This document shows positions 45,646 through 54,842 of a stretch of 64,000 nucleotides of DNA, piece by piece. Under the pieces are notes generated by a model. It was not told the origin of the DNA. It saw only the letters and a list, made by a program, of their open reading frames with translations, and searched no databases. Position 1 is the first letter of the stretch. Every line of letters begins with the position of its first letter. A program made the position numbers and the translations under genes. The stretch comes from Lachnospiraceae bacterium. Lineage in GTDB: Bacteria > Bacillota > Clostridia > Lachnospirales > Lachnospiraceae. The stretch spans positions 62,001 to 126,000 of the forward strand of contig CAJTIU010000002.1 of assembly GCA_910576335.1 (NCBI GenBank), written 5' to 3'.

Positions 45646-47511
45646 ATGAGAAAACTAGCCTTAAATGATGAAATATTACTAAAAATCGAGAAGCCGGCCC
45701 GCTATATCGGGAACGAGGTCAACAGTGTCATGAAAGACCCTGAAAAGGTGGATATCCGCTTCGCCATGTGTTTTCCCGACGTGTACGAGATCGGTATGTC
45801 CCATCTGGGCATTCAGATTCTCTATGATATGTTCAACCAGCGTGAAGATGTCTGGTGCGAGCGGGTCTATTCCCCATGGGTCGATCTGGACCAGATTATG
45901 CGTGAGAGGAAGATTCCTTTATTTGCCCTGGAGTCCCAGGATCCGGTAAAGCAGTTTGACTTCCTTGGAATTACCATCCAGTATGAGATGTGTTATACAA
46001 ACATTCTCCAGGTACTGGAACTTAGCCAGATTCCTCTTTTTGCATCAGAGCGCGGGGAGACGGATCCCATTGTTATTGGAGGCGGTCCCTGTGTCTATAA
46101 CCCGGAGCCGTTGGCAGATTTTTTTGATCTCTTCTACATCGGAGAAGGAGAGACCGTATACGGAGAACTTCTGGATGCTTATAAAGAAAACAGACGACAT
46201 GGTGGTTCCAGAAAGGACTACCTTGAAAAAGCGGCAGAAATTGAAGGGATTTACGTTCCTTCTTTTTATGACGTAACCTACAGGGAAGACGGGACAATCG
46301 CATCTTTCCTGCCTAATAATCCCCATGCGAAGGAGAAGATCAGGAAGCAGCTTGTGATGGATATGACTGATACCTACTATCCGGAGGCTCCTGTCGTCCC
46401 CTTTATCAAGGTAACGCAGGACAGAGTCGTTCTGGAAATCCAGAGGGGATGTATCCGTGGCTGCCGTTTCTGTCAGGCTGGAATGATTTACCGGCCTACA
46501 AGAGAGAGAAAATTAGAAATACTTAAAAAATATGCTTATCAGATGCTAAAAAATACCGGACACGAAGAAATTTCCCTAAGTTCTTTAAGTTCAAGCGACT
46601 ATAGCAGCCTGAAAGAACTGGTGATCTTCCTGATTGAAGAATTTAAAGGGAAGGGAATCAACATTTCCCTTCCTTCCCTCCGGATTGATGCGTTTTCTCT
46701 GGATGTAATGGAAAAAGTGCAGGACGTACGCAAGAGTAGTCTGACCTTCGCTCCGGAAGCAGGCTCCCAGAGAATGAGGAACGTCATTAACAAGGGACTT
46801 ACAGAGGAAGATATCCTGAACGGAGCCGGGCAGGCTTTTGAGGGGGGATGGAACAAGGTGAAGCTTTATTTTATGCTGGGGCTTCCCACCGAGACGGAGG
46901 AAGACATGAAAGAGATTGCCGTCCTCTCGGACAAGGTTGCCAGGCGGTACTATGAGATTCCAAAGGAAAAACGCAATGGCAAATGTCAGATTACTGCCAG
47001 CAGTTCTTTCTTTATTCCCAAGCCGTTTACTCCCTTCCAGTGGGCACCTATGTTTACCAACGAGGAATATATCGCAAGAGCTGCGGTAGTAAAGCATGCA
47101 TTCCGGGAGCAGCTGAACCAGAAAAGCCTGAAATACAACTGGCATGATGCAGAAGTAACTGTTCTGGAGGGAGTTTTTGCAAGAGGCGACAGGAGAACCG
47201 GGGCGGTGCTTCTGGAGGCTTACCGCCTGGGCTGCCTGTATGATTCCTGGACAGATTTCTTTGATTACGGGAAATGGCTTAAAGCCTTTGAAAATGAGGG
47301 CATCAGCATGGAATTTTATAATCTGAGGAACCGCTCCTTTGACGAGATTCTTCCCTGGGATTTCATTGATACTGGTGTGACAAAGCAGTTTCTTATAAAA
47401 GAGTGGGAGAGAGCGCTCCGGGCAGAGGTGACGCCGAACTGCAGACAGCAATGTTCTGGATGCGGCGTCTTAAAATGGAAGGGAGGCGTCTGTATTGAAG
47501 GCAAGAATTAA
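45646..47511 (+). CDS. TIGR03960-type B12-binding-like radical SAM protein
   Basis: 621 residues from ATG 45646 behind GAAAGGA; the frame extends 31 codons 5' without a site. N-terminal cobalamin-binding-like domain (about 25-190: FAMCFPDVYEIGMSHLGIQI) and radical SAM domain with the cluster motif RGCIRGCRFCQAG at about 265-277. The last 30 residues contain CRQQCSGCG. In other Clostridia this protein is encoded with, or fused to, the DUF2344 protein that follows, and the pair sits before rng-rplU; here the pair is intact as two overlapping genes. Reaction unknown. Confidence 0.9.
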   Translation: MRKLALNDEILLKIEKPARYIGNEVNSVMKDPEKVDIRFAMCFPDVYEIGMSHLGIQILYDMFNQREDVWCERVYSPWVDLDQIMRERKIPLFALESQDPVKQFDFLGITIQYEMCYTNILQVLELSQIPLFASERGETDPIVIGGGPCVYNPEPLADFFDLFYIGEGETVYGELLDAYKENRRHGGSRKDYLEKAAEIEGIYVPSFYDVTYREDGTIASFLPNNPHAKEKIRKQLVMDMTDTYYPEAPVVPFIKVTQDRVVLEIQRGCIRGCRFCQAGMIYRPTRERKLEILKKYAYQMLKNTGHEEISLSSLSSSDYSSLKELVIFLIEEFKGKGINISLPSLRIDAFSLDVMEKVQDVRKSSLTFAPEAGSQRMRNVINKGLTEEDILNGAGQAFEGGWNKVKLYFMLGLPTETEEDMKEIAVLSDKVARRYYEIPKEKRNGKCQITASSSFFIPKPFTPFQWAPMFTNEEYIARAAVVKHAFREQLNQKSLKYNWHDAEVTVLEGVFARGDRRTGAVLLEAYRLGCLYDSWTDFFDYGKWLKAFENEGISMEFYNLRNRSFDEILPWDFIDTGVTKQFLIKEWERALRAEVTPNCRQQCSGCGVLKWKGGVCIEGKN

Positions 47512-48223
47512 ATTCCGTAAATATGGAGTTCTGAAATTTATCGGACATCTTGATGTCATGCGTTTTTTCCAGAAGGCCATGCGAAGGGCGGACATCCCCA
47601 TCGCGTTTACCGGAGGATACAGCCCCCATATGATTATGTCCTTTGCCCAGCCGTTGGGAGTGGGAATTACCAGTGATGGGGAATATCTGGATATTGAACT
47701 GACTGAGAGAATCAGCTCAGAAAGAGCTGTCAGGCAGCTCAATGCAGTCATGGTGGAGGGAATTGATATTATAAGCTTTGTGGAAATTCCGGATGATAAG
47801 AAATCGGGCGGTATGACGATTACTGCTGCTGCGGATTACCGGGTTTTTCTGTTGGAATCTGCCGAATCACTGGATGTCAGACTTCCAGTTCCCGAAACAT
47901 GGCGGGAGAATATTACAACGTTTTTGGGGAAAACAGAAGTAAAAGTGTGGAAAAAAACAAAAAAAAGTGGAAAAGAAGTGGATATCTTACCTATGGTATA
48001 TGAAATGCGGGCGGATGAGGACAGCATTTATCTTCTCCTGGCGGCAGGGAGCGAGCAGAACCTGAAGCCAGAACTTGTCATGGAAGCATTTCTTACGGAT
48101 ATAGAAGAGCAGGGTAGTCCTCTTTGCTACCACCGTCTTGATCTTCGTGCAAGAAGAGCGGATGGTGCACTTGTTCCGCTTTCTGATATGGGCAAAGAAA
48201 TCAAAGGAGGGGATGCACTTTGA
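47495..48223 (+). CDS. TIGR03936/DUF2344 radical SAM-associated protein
   Basis: 242 residues from a TTG start at 47495, supported by GGGAGG at 8-base spacing and overlapping the radical SAM gene by 17 bases. Family start KFRKYGVLKFIGHLDVMRFFQKAMRR and GGYSPHMIMSFAQPLGVGI are diagnostic. It forms a conserved pair with the upstream enzyme, maybe as RNA-binding or substrate-presenting partner. The next gene again starts with TTG in an overlap. Confidence 0.88.
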   Translation: MKARIKFRKYGVLKFIGHLDVMRFFQKAMRRADIPIAFTGGYSPHMIMSFAQPLGVGITSDGEYLDIELTERISSERAVRQLNAVMVEGIDIISFVEIPDDKKSGGMTITAAADYRVFLLESAESLDVRLPVPETWRENITTFLGKTEVKVWKKTKKSGKEVDILPMVYEMRADEDSIYLLLAAGSEQNLKPELVMEAFLTDIEEQGSPLCYHRLDLRARRADGALVPLSDMGKEIKGGDAL

Positions 48224-48708
48224 GTAAAAAAGAAGTAAAGACAAATGCAATGCGGATGCTGGACCGTATGAAGATCCCTTATCATTACGAGGAATATGAG
48301 TGTGATGAGTTCACAGACGGAATCCAGATGGCGGACAGGCTCGGATATGACCATATGTTGGTGTATAAAACGCTGGTGACAACCGGAAAGAGCGGCGGAT
48401 ATTACGTGTTTGTCATTCCGATTGAGGAGGAGATTGATTTCAAAAAGGCTGCAAGGGTTGTAGGGGAAAAATCGCTGGAAATGCTGCCTTTAAAGGATCT
48501 CACAAGGGTGACCGGCTATGTGCGCGGCGGATGTACCTCCATTGGCATGAAAAAGCAGTTTCCCACTGTGATTCAGGAGGATGCGGCCGGACTTTCCTGC
48601 ATGTATGTAAGCGGAGGGAAACTCGGAATACAGCTTGAACTTCAGCCGGAGGATTTAAGAAAGGCGGCGAATGCAAAATTTGCAGATGTAATCCGCCGTT
48701 TTAGGTAA
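48220..48708 (+). CDS. ybaK: YbaK/EbsC Cys-tRNA(Pro) deacylase
   Basis: 162 residues from TTG 48220, preceded by AAAGGAGGGGATG and overlapping the previous stop. YbaK removes cysteine wrongly attached to tRNA-Pro. Family features: TNAMRMLDRMKIPYHYEEYE, the catalytic lysine region YKTLVTTGKS, and VRGGCTSIGMKKQFPTVI. Normal length. Coupled to the radical SAM pair by position only. Confidence 0.92.
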   Translation: MSKKEVKTNAMRMLDRMKIPYHYEEYECDEFTDGIQMADRLGYDHMLVYKTLVTTGKSGGYYVFVIPIEEEIDFKKAARVVGEKSLEMLPLKDLTRVTGYVRGGCTSIGMKKQFPTVIQEDAAGLSCMYVSGGKLGIQLELQPEDLRKAANAKFADVIRRFR

Positions 48709-48727
48709 CTTTCCGATATTTTTTTCG

Positions 48728-48756
48728 TTGCAGTTAGGGATGAAATGAGGTAATAT
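48728..48756 (+). promoter_or_regulatory. Promoter of the aspartate kinase gene
   Basis: TTGCAG 48728-48733 and TAATAT 48751-48756 with a 17-base spacer. The roughly 105-base leader contains a short hairpin GGCATG/CATGCT with TTTTTT at 48766-48786, possibly an early terminator, then repeat B. Confidence 0.55.
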
Positions 48757-48809
48757 AGTAAAGGGCATGTAACTGCATGCTTTTTTATGCAAGTATGAAA
48801 CGCATGACC

Positions 48810-48827
48810 TTTTGACGCTTGTATCAT
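48810..48827. repeat. Dispersed repeat family B, copy 1
   Basis: TTTTGACGCTTGTATCAT, the exact reverse complement of the arm at 62529-62546 and one mismatch from 58966-58983. Located 39 bases before the aspartate kinase start. The left arm of a hairpin is degraded (GCAAGTATGAAA). Confidence 0.7.
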
Positions 48828-48866
48828 ATTACATAAGAACGGCAGTTTGGAGGATTACATAATAAG

Positions 48867-50204
48867 ATGAAAAAAGTAGTAAAATTCGGGGGAAGTTCCC
48901 TTGCCAGTGCAGAGCAGTTTGAGAAAGTAGGACGCATTATCCGGAAAGACAGTACACGGCGCTACGTGATTCCGTCTGCACCGGGGAAACGTTTCCCTAA
49001 AGATACAAAGGTTACAGATATGCTGTACAGCTGTTATAAACAGGCTATTTTGGAGGAAGATGAGGATACCGAAGAGAGCTTTGAAGAACTTCTTGTCCAG
49101 ATCAGGGAACGTTATGATTCCATTATCAGAGGTCTTTCTCTCTCTTTGTCTCTTGACAAGGAGTTTCAGGTTATCCGCGAGAATTTCAGCAAAAAAGTAG
49201 GAAGGGATTATGCGGCATCCAGAGGTGAATATTTGAACGGAATCATTATGGCTGCATATCTGGGATATGAATTCGTAGACGCGGCAGAGGTAATCTTTTT
49301 TGATGAAACCGGAAACTTTGACGCAAAAAAAACCCACCGTATTCTGTCAGAAAAGCTTGCAGATGTAGAGAGAGCTGTCATCCCTGGATTTTACGGTTCA
49401 AAGCCTGACGGGAAGATTATGACCTTTTCGCGGGGCGGTTCGGACATTACCGGATCAATCGTGGCAAAGGCTGTTCATGCGGATATGTATGAAAACTGGA
49501 CCGATGTCTCGGGATTCCTTGTGGCAGACCCAAGAATTATCAGTAATCCCAAGGCCATAGATACCATAACATACCGTGAACTCAGGGAGCTGTCCTATAT
49601 GGGGGCTACAGTGCTCCACGAGGATGCCATCTTTCCGGTCCGCAAAGAAGGCATTCCCATTAATATCCGCAATACGAATTCACCGGAGGATAAGGGAACC
49701 TTGATCGTGGAGGCTACATGCCAGAAACCGAGATTTACGATTACCGGAATCGCAGGAAAGAAGGATTTCGCTTCTATTACAGTGGAAAAGGCGATGATGA
49801 ACTCTGAGGTAGGTTTCTGCAAACGTGTTTTAGAAGTATTCGACAAGAATCATATCTCCATTGAGCATATGCCGTCAGGCATTGATACCATGACAATTTT
49901 TGTGCATCAGGACGAGTTCGAGGAAAAGGAGCAGCAGGTAATTGCCGGAATCCACAGGGCAGTGGAGCCGGATTTTCTGGAGCTTGAATCAGACCTCGCG
50001 CTGATTGCAGTAGTAGGAAGGGGAATGAAGGCGACAAGGGGAACCTCCGGGCGCATTTTTTCAGCCCTTGCCCATGCAAATGTAAATGTCAAAATGATTG
50101 ACCAGGGCTCCAGTGAGCTGAACATCATTATTGGTGTCAGGAACCATGACTTCGAAGCCGCAATTGAGGCCATTTACGATATTTTTGTTACAACACAGGT
50201 TTAG
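48867..50204 (+). CDS. Aspartate kinase
   Basis: 445 residues; phosphorylates aspartate as the first step to lysine, threonine and methionine. Kinase domain starts KKVVKFGGSSLASAEQF and has SRGGSDITGSIVAKA; two C-terminal ACT domains (about 295-445, ITGIAGKKDFASITVEKA and ALIAVVGRGMKATRG) allow feedback control. Starts near FSRGG and NWTDVSGFLVADPR fit aspartokinases of Clostridia. It is monofunctional and not fused to homoserine dehydrogenase. Which amino acid inhibits it cannot be read. The leader shows no lysine riboswitch. Confidence 0.93.
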   Translation: MKKVVKFGGSSLASAEQFEKVGRIIRKDSTRRYVIPSAPGKRFPKDTKVTDMLYSCYKQAILEEDEDTEESFEELLVQIRERYDSIIRGLSLSLSLDKEFQVIRENFSKKVGRDYAASRGEYLNGIIMAAYLGYEFVDAAEVIFFDETGNFDAKKTHRILSEKLADVERAVIPGFYGSKPDGKIMTFSRGGSDITGSIVAKAVHADMYENWTDVSGFLVADPRIISNPKAIDTITYRELRELSYMGATVLHEDAIFPVRKEGIPINIRNTNSPEDKGTLIVEATCQKPRFTITGIAGKKDFASITVEKAMMNSEVGFCKRVLEVFDKNHISIEHMPSGIDTMTIFVHQDEFEEKEQQVIAGIHRAVEPDFLELESDLALIAVVGRGMKATRGTSGRIFSALAHANVNVKMIDQGSSELNIIIGVRNHDFEAAIEAIYDIFVTTQV

Positions 50205-50219
50205 AGGAGGAGCCTTTTC

Positions 50220-50636
50220 ATGAATATATTATTTTTTTTAAAGCCGAAAAGGGATGTGGCCTACATCTATGATTATCATATGCTGCGTCAGGCGCTTGAG
50301 ATCATGGAGTATCACCAGTATTCCTCGGTACCGATTCTGAATAAAGAAGGAAAATACGTAGGCTCCATTACAGAGGGCGATCTTCTGTGGAATCTCAAAC
50401 GGCTGAATCTTATGAACCTTAAGGAGGCAGAGGATATCAGCATTATGAAAATTACACGGCGGCTGGATTACCAGTGTGTCCGGGCGGACTCCGATATGGA
50501 AGATCTGATTGGCCGCGCCATGGAGCAGAATTTTATTCCCGTCGTGGATGATGACGAGCATTTTATCGGTATTATCACAAGGCGTGACATTATCGGATAC
50601 TGTTACAATAAGATGAAGGATAGTGATAAGGAATGA
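50220..50636 (+). CDS. CBS domain pair protein
   Basis: 138 residues made of two CBS motifs (about 15-60 ALEIMEYHQYSSVPILNKEG and 85-130 DLIGRAMEQNFIPVVDDDEHFIGIITRRDII). Such stand-alone proteins bind adenine nucleotides and regulate a partner. It starts 15 bases after aspartate kinase and overlaps the amidohydrolase gene by 4 bases, so the three are probably one operon. Partner unknown. Confidence 0.88.
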   Translation: MNILFFLKPKRDVAYIYDYHMLRQALEIMEYHQYSSVPILNKEGKYVGSITEGDLLWNLKRLNLMNLKEAEDISIMKITRRLDYQCVRADSDMEDLIGRAMEQNFIPVVDDDEHFIGIITRRDIIGYCYNKMKDSDKE

Positions 50637-51421
50637 TCATAGATTTTCACACACATATGTTTCCAGATAAGATCGCGAAGGGAACCATAGATTTTCTTGC
50701 CGGCGTCTGTAAGATCAAGCCATACACAGATGGAACTTACGAGGGGCTTAAGAAGGAAACTTTGTCGTCAGGGGTGGATTTATCAGTTGCCCTGCCCATT
50801 GTAACAAAGCCTTCGCAGTTTGAAACCATAAATACATTTGCTTCTCATTATCAGGAAAGGCCGGTTCTTTCCTTTGGAAGCATCCATCCGGACTGTGAGG
50901 ATTATAAAGGAAAGCTGCGGCAGATAAAGGAAATGGGCCTTAAGGGAATTAAGCTCCACCCGGATTATCAGGAGGTTTATTTTAATGATATCCGTTATAA
51001 AAGAATCATTTCCTATGCCTCCGAGCTTGATTTCATTATCAGCGTCCATGCGGGCGCGGATCCAAAATGTCCTGATGATATCCACTGCACGCCTCCTATG
51101 TCGGCCGAGGTTATCCGGGATACCGAAGCCCCAAAGCTGGTTCTTGCCCACATGGGCGGAAACGACCAGTGGGACGAGGTGGAAGAGTACCTTGTGGGAA
51201 AGCAGGTTTATTTCGATACGGGCGTTGTACTGGATAAAATGCCGGAGGAGCAGTTCATAAGAATTGTCCGGAACCACGGAGCCGACAAGATTCTTTTTGC
51301 TACAGATTCTCCGTGGAGCGGTCAGAAGGAATTTCTTGAAATTATCAGAAGGATGCCTCTTACGGATGATGAGAGAAAGAAAATTCTTGGTGAGAACGCC
51401 TGTAAGCTGTTGGGGTTATAA
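50633..51421 (+). CDS. Amidohydrolase family protein (ACMSD-like)
   Basis: 262 residues. TIM-barrel metal hydrolase: N-terminal IDFHTHMFP (HxH), LKGIKLHPDYQEV, ISVHAGAD with a metal histidine, VLAHMGGNDQWDEVEEYL, and catalytic aspartate in ILFATDSPWSG. It resembles amidohydrolase_2 (ACMSD/uracil-5-carboxylate decarboxylase-like) proteins rather than TatD. Substrate not known. ATGA overlap with the CBS gene. Confidence 0.87.
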   Translation: MIIDFHTHMFPDKIAKGTIDFLAGVCKIKPYTDGTYEGLKKETLSSGVDLSVALPIVTKPSQFETINTFASHYQERPVLSFGSIHPDCEDYKGKLRQIKEMGLKGIKLHPDYQEVYFNDIRYKRIISYASELDFIISVHAGADPKCPDDIHCTPPMSAEVIRDTEAPKLVLAHMGGNDQWDEVEEYLVGKQVYFDTGVVLDKMPEEQFIRIVRNHGADKILFATDSPWSGQKEFLEIIRRMPLTDDERKKILGENACKLLGL

Positions 51422-51511
51422 AATCTGGCAGCATATTAGCTGCCGGTGGAAAGAGGCAGGGTAGTAAAATAGATTTCTTGAGCTAAAGCGGAGAAAGGAT
51501 AATATATAAGA

Positions 51512-52045
51512 GTGAATGAACAGGAGATTAATTCTTTACGGCTTGGGATAGAAGCGTATGATAGAGGAGATTATACAGTTGCATTTCCCCTTTTGCTAAA
51601 GGCAGCAGAGGCCGGAGACAGGGAAGCACAGTTCAGGTGTGGTGATCTGTATCAGGATGAAGAAAAGAGCGGCCAGTTTGATGTGGAAAAAGCCATGTAC
51701 TGGTACGAAAAGGCCGCAAAGCAGGGACATGCAGAAGCCCAGTGCCGATATGGGCTGGCTTATGATATTGGCTGGGGAGAAGATGGAATAACGGATGAGG
51801 AAGAAGCTTTCTCAAGGCTCTGGGACAGGGGAGATACGATGGGCCGTTATCTCTGCGCCATTATGTACCATGAGGGAATGGTGATTCCTTCGGACTCCGA
51901 CGAGACTCTTGAGATTATACAGGGCTTTTCTCATGATGTCTTTGAACGCAGACAGGAAGAATGGATACAGGAATGTGTCAAACGAGGATATGATGCCTGG
52001 CCGCATTTAAAGCTGGAAACGGTTTATTTATCAGACTATTTATAA
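51512..52045 (+). CDS. Sel1-like repeat protein
   Basis: 177 residues from a GTG 13 bases after GAGAAAGGA. Sel1/TPR-like helical repeats occupy about 15-110 (YTVAFPLLLKAAEAGDREAQFRCGDLY, KAMYWYEKAAKQGHAEAQCRYGLAYD). No signal peptide. Such repeats mediate protein contacts. It lies alone before the L21 operon with its own weak start, and I see no clear partner. Confidence 0.78.
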   Translation: MNEQEINSLRLGIEAYDRGDYTVAFPLLLKAAEAGDREAQFRCGDLYQDEEKSGQFDVEKAMYWYEKAAKQGHAEAQCRYGLAYDIGWGEDGITDEEEAFSRLWDRGDTMGRYLCAIMYHEGMVIPSDSDETLEIIQGFSHDVFERRQEEWIQECVKRGYDAWPHLKLETVYLSDYL

Positions 52046-52060
52046 AACTTTAAAAACCTC

Positions 52061-52089
52061 TTGATTTTTCACTGCTTTCATGCTACACT
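52061..52089 (+). promoter_or_regulatory. Promoter of the L21 (rplU) operon
   Basis: TTGATT 52061-52066 and TACACT 52084-52089 with a 17-base spacer, about 105 bases before rplU. Confidence 0.65.
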
Positions 52090-52095
52090 TTACAA

Positions 52096-52192
52096 GTATG
52101 CCGCACAATGAGGTTTAAGCTTTACATAGAAAGAGAAATCTTTTTAAGTGTAAACACCGTAATTGGCGAGTAATGATAATAGGAGGTGCCAT
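52096..52192 (+). ncRNA. Probable ribosomal protein L21 leader
   Basis: The roughly 100-base untranslated leader between the promoter and rplU ends in ATAGGAGGTGCC. Firmicutes carry a structured L21 leader at this position (Rfam family L21_leader). Position and length fit; the consensus structure was not verified by alignment. Confidence 0.45.
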
Positions 52193-52501
52193 ATGTACGC
52201 GATTATAGCAACAGGTGGTAAACAGTACAAAGTAGCCGAAGGCGATATCATTAAAGTAGAAAAGCTTGGTGTGGAAGCCGGAGAGTCTTATACCTTTGAC
52301 CAGGTGCTTGCAGTAAGCGGAGACGGATTAAAGGTTGGTAATCCGACCGTAGAAGGCGCAACTGTAGAGGCTTCTGTAGTTGAGAATGGAAAAGCGAGAA
52401 AAGTCATTGTTTACAAGTATAAGAGAAAAACTGGATACCATAAGAAGAATGGTCACAGACAGCAGTATACGGCAGTAAAGATTGACAAGATTAACGCTTA
52501 A
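52193..52501 (+). CDS. rplU: 50S ribosomal protein L21
   Basis: 102 residues from ATG 52193 behind AGGAGGTG. Starts [20 protein letters not shown] and ends with the conserved [17 protein letters not shown] block that contacts 23S rRNA. First gene of rplU-prp-rpmA, the arrangement found across Firmicutes. Confidence 0.97.
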   Translation: MYAIIATGGKQYKVAEGDIIKVEKLGVEAGESYTFDQVLAVSGDGLKVGNPTVEGATVEASVVENGKARKVIVYKYKRKTGYHKKNGHRQQYTAVKIDKINA

Positions 52502-52516
52502 TATTGGTGACAATTC

Positions 52517-52849
52517 ATGATTCATGCAGTCATATATCAGAACAGAGGAGAAGAATGTGTGGGATTTGCCCTTTCCGGGCATGCAGGATATGCGGATTCA
52601 GGAGAGGACATTGTGTGTGCGGCAGTCTCTGTGCTTGTTATTAATACACTAAATTCCCTGGAGCGTTTTACAGAGGATTGTTTTTCCCTTGATTCGGATG
52701 AAGAGAGAGGAATGATTGTCTGCAGATTTGAAAATCGTCCGTCCCATGACGCGAAGCTTCTGCTTGACACCATGATACTTGGCCTTTCTGATATGGCAGA
52801 TGACGAGAACTATGACGAATACATTCAATTAACATTCGAGGAGGTGTAA
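52517..52849 (+). CDS. prp: Ribosomal-processing cysteine protease Prp
   Basis: 110 residues (B. subtilis YsxB family). Prp removes the N-terminal extension of L27 in Firmicutes. Catalytic His22 in [12 protein letters not shown] and Cys34 in IVCAAVS are both present with the normal 11-residue spacing. The next gene, rpmA, does encode the matching extension, so the pair is functionally consistent. Confidence 0.95.
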   Translation: MIHAVIYQNRGEECVGFALSGHAGYADSGEDIVCAAVSVLVINTLNSLERFTEDCFSLDSDEERGMIVCRFENRPSHDAKLLLDTMILGLSDMADDENYDEYIQLTFEEV

Positions 52850-52854
52850 CGACC

Positions 52855-53139
52855 ATGATGAAATTAAATCTTCAGTTTTTTGCTCATAAAAAGGGAGTTG
52901 GTTCCACAAAGAATGGCAGAGATTCCGAGTCCAAGAGACTTGGCGCCAAGAGAGCTGACGGACAGTTTGTAAAAGCTGGAAATATCCTTTACAGACAGCG
53001 CGGTACGAAGATCCATCCGGGTATCAACGTAGGACGCGGCGGTGATGATACATTGTTTGCTCTCGTTGACGGTGTCGTAAGGTTCGAGAGAAAGGGAAGG
53101 GATAGAAAGCAGGTTTCTATCTACCCTGCAGCTGAATAG
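52855..53139 (+). CDS. rpmA: 50S ribosomal protein L27 (with Prp-cleaved N-terminus)
   Basis: 94 residues, starting 8 bases after AGGAGGTG. The N-terminus [20 protein letters not shown] has the LNLQFF motif cut by Prp after the second Phe, leaving AHKKG to reach the peptidyl transferase centre. The rest ([37 protein letters not shown]) is canonical. A terminator follows. Confidence 0.97.
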   Translation: MMKLNLQFFAHKKGVGSTKNGRDSESKRLGAKRADGQFVKAGNILYRQRGTKIHPGINVGRGGDDTLFALVDGVVRFERKGRDRKQVSIYPAAE

Positions 53140-53154
53140 GAACGAGGAAAAACG

Positions 53155-53185
53155 GGGTGTTGCATAAGGAGCAGCACCCTTTTTT
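53155..53185 (+). terminator. Intrinsic terminator after rpmA
   Basis: GGGTGTTGC pairs with GCAGCACCC (one G-U) around a 7-base loop, followed by TTTTTT. It separates the ribosomal genes from obgE, perhaps with read-through. Confidence 0.88.
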
Positions 53186-53213
53186 GCCATAAGGTTAAGA
53201 AAGAGGTACAGGA

Positions 53214-54500
53214 ATGTTTGCAGACAGAGCAAAAATATTTATACGCTCAGGAAAGGGCGGCGACGGACATGTGAGCTTCCGGAGAGAGCTTTATGTTCCA
53301 AATGGCGGACCTGACGGCGGCGACGGCGGAAGAGGCGGCGACGTGATCTTTGAGGTCGATGAGGGGCTGAATACTCTCCAGGATTTTAGGCACCGCAGAA
53401 AATATACTGCCAAAGACGGGGAACCGGGCGGGAAGCGCAGATGCCACGGCAAGGACGCAGAGGATATCGTTTTGCGGGTGCCGGAGGGAACTGTGGTCAA
53501 GGAAGCAGAATCCGGAAAGGTGATTGCAGACATGTCCGGGGAGAACCGCCGCCAGATTATACTGAAGGGCGGAAGAGGAGGACTTGGGAATCAGCACTTT
53601 GCTACAGCAACCATGCAGATTCCCAAATACGCACAGCCCGGCCGGCCTTCGCAGGAGCTGTGGGTAAGTCTGGAGCTTAAGGTGATTGCTGATGTAGGCC
53701 TTGTGGGATTTCCCAATGTAGGAAAATCTACCCTTCTTTCCCGCGTGACAAATGCACAGCCAAAGATTGCCAACTATCACTTTACGACACTGAACCCGAA
53801 TCTGGGCGTTGTAGACCTGGAGGATGCAAACGGTTTTGTGATCGCCGATATTCCGGGACTGATTGAGGGAGCCTCTGAAGGTGTGGGACTTGGCCATGAA
53901 TTCCTGCGGCACATTGAGCGTACCAGGCTTATCATCCATGTGGTGGATGCCGCCGGAAGTGAAGGGCGCGATCCTGTTGAGGATATTCATAAGATCAATG
54001 CAGAGCTTATGGCCTACAATGAAGAAGTCGCCAGGCGGCCCCAGGTTATTGCAGCCAATAAGACAGACCTGATTTACAGTGGAGAGGAAGAAGATCCGGT
54101 TGACAGGCTGAGAGCAGAATTTGAGCCAGAGGGAATCCGTGTGTTTCCCATTTCCGGCGTTACCGGAGCCGGAATCACCGAACTTCTTTATTATGTATCA
54201 GATGAGCTGAAAAAGCTTCCAGACGAGCCCGTCATATTTGAGCAGGAATATTTCCCGGAGGAGGAGCTGATCTATATGGATCTTCCCTATACTGTTGAAA
54301 AGGAAGGCGGAATCTATGTGGTGGAAGGTCCGAAGATTGAAAAGATGCTCGGATATACGAATCTTGATTCGGAAAAGGGCTTTGCCTTCTTCCAGAAATT
54401 TTTAAAAGATACTGGTATCCTGGATGAGCTTGAGTCCGCCGGCATCCAGGAAGGGGATACGGTCAGAATGTACGGGCTGCAGTTCGACTATTACAAATAA
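53214..54500 (+). CDS. obgE: GTPase ObgE/CgtA
   Basis: 428 residues. N-terminal glycine-rich Obg fold (FIRSGKGGDGHVSFRRE, GGPDGGDGGRGGDV), GTPase domain from about 159 with G1 GFPNVGKSTLL, switch HFTTLNPNLG, G3 DIPGLIEGA and G4 NKTD, and the C-terminal OCT domain of Gram-positive Obg. It binds the 50S subunit and links GTP/ppGpp levels to ribosome assembly and sporulation. Confidence 0.97.
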   Translation: MFADRAKIFIRSGKGGDGHVSFRRELYVPNGGPDGGDGGRGGDVIFEVDEGLNTLQDFRHRRKYTAKDGEPGGKRRCHGKDAEDIVLRVPEGTVVKEAESGKVIADMSGENRRQIILKGGRGGLGNQHFATATMQIPKYAQPGRPSQELWVSLELKVIADVGLVGFPNVGKSTLLSRVTNAQPKIANYHFTTLNPNLGVVDLEDANGFVIADIPGLIEGASEGVGLGHEFLRHIERTRLIIHVVDAAGSEGRDPVEDIHKINAELMAYNEEVARRPQVIAANKTDLIYSGEEEDPVDRLRAEFEPEGIRVFPISGVTGAGITELLYYVSDELKKLPDEPVIFEQEYFPEEELIYMDLPYTVEKEGGIYVVEGPKIEKMLGYTNLDSEKGFAFFQKFLKDTGILDELESAGIQEGDTVRMYGLQFDYYK

Positions 54501-54524
54501 CATGAAGGGAAGAGGAAGATAGAA

Positions 54525-54815
54525 ATGACAACAAAGCAGAGAGCTTATTTAAAAAGTCTTGCCATGACCATGGATCCAATCTTCCAGGCCGGAAAGAACA
54601 GCCTTACGCCTGAATTTGTAAAGGCAGTGTCAGAAGCCCTGGAAGCAAGGGAGCTAATTAAAGTCAGCGTGCTGAAAAACTGTGCGGACGACCCGAAGGA
54701 ACTGGCGGCAGTTCTTGCGGAGCGGACACGTTCACAGGTTGTGCAGGTGATCGGGAAAAAGATCGTACTGTACAGGGAAGGCAGGGACAAAAATAAAAAA
54801 ATCCAGCTTCCATAA
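54525..54815 (+). CDS. yhbY: YhbY family (CRM domain) RNA-binding protein
   Basis: 96 residues forming one CRM domain: KQRAYLKSLAMTMDPIFQAGK, ALEARELIKVSVLKNC and the late VQVIGKKIVLYRE. YhbY associates with pre-50S particles. Position between obgE and nadD is conserved in Firmicutes. Confidence 0.93.
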   Translation: MTTKQRAYLKSLAMTMDPIFQAGKNSLTPEFVKAVSEALEARELIKVSVLKNCADDPKELAAVLAERTRSQVVQVIGKKIVLYREGRDKNKKIQLP

Positions 54816-54842
54816 ACTATAAAAAGAAGGCAGGAGAGCAGT

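Noticed and set aside
46591-47451. 286-residue open frame on the minus strand
   Set aside because: Antisense to the TIGR03960-type gene; no start signal and no recognisable domain.
48709-48866. Lysine riboswitch before aspartate kinase
   Set aside because: The leader is only about 105 bases and lacks the long five-helix L-box layout; only a short hairpin and repeat B are visible.
53247-53990. 247-residue open frame on the minus strand
   Set aside because: Shadow of obgE.
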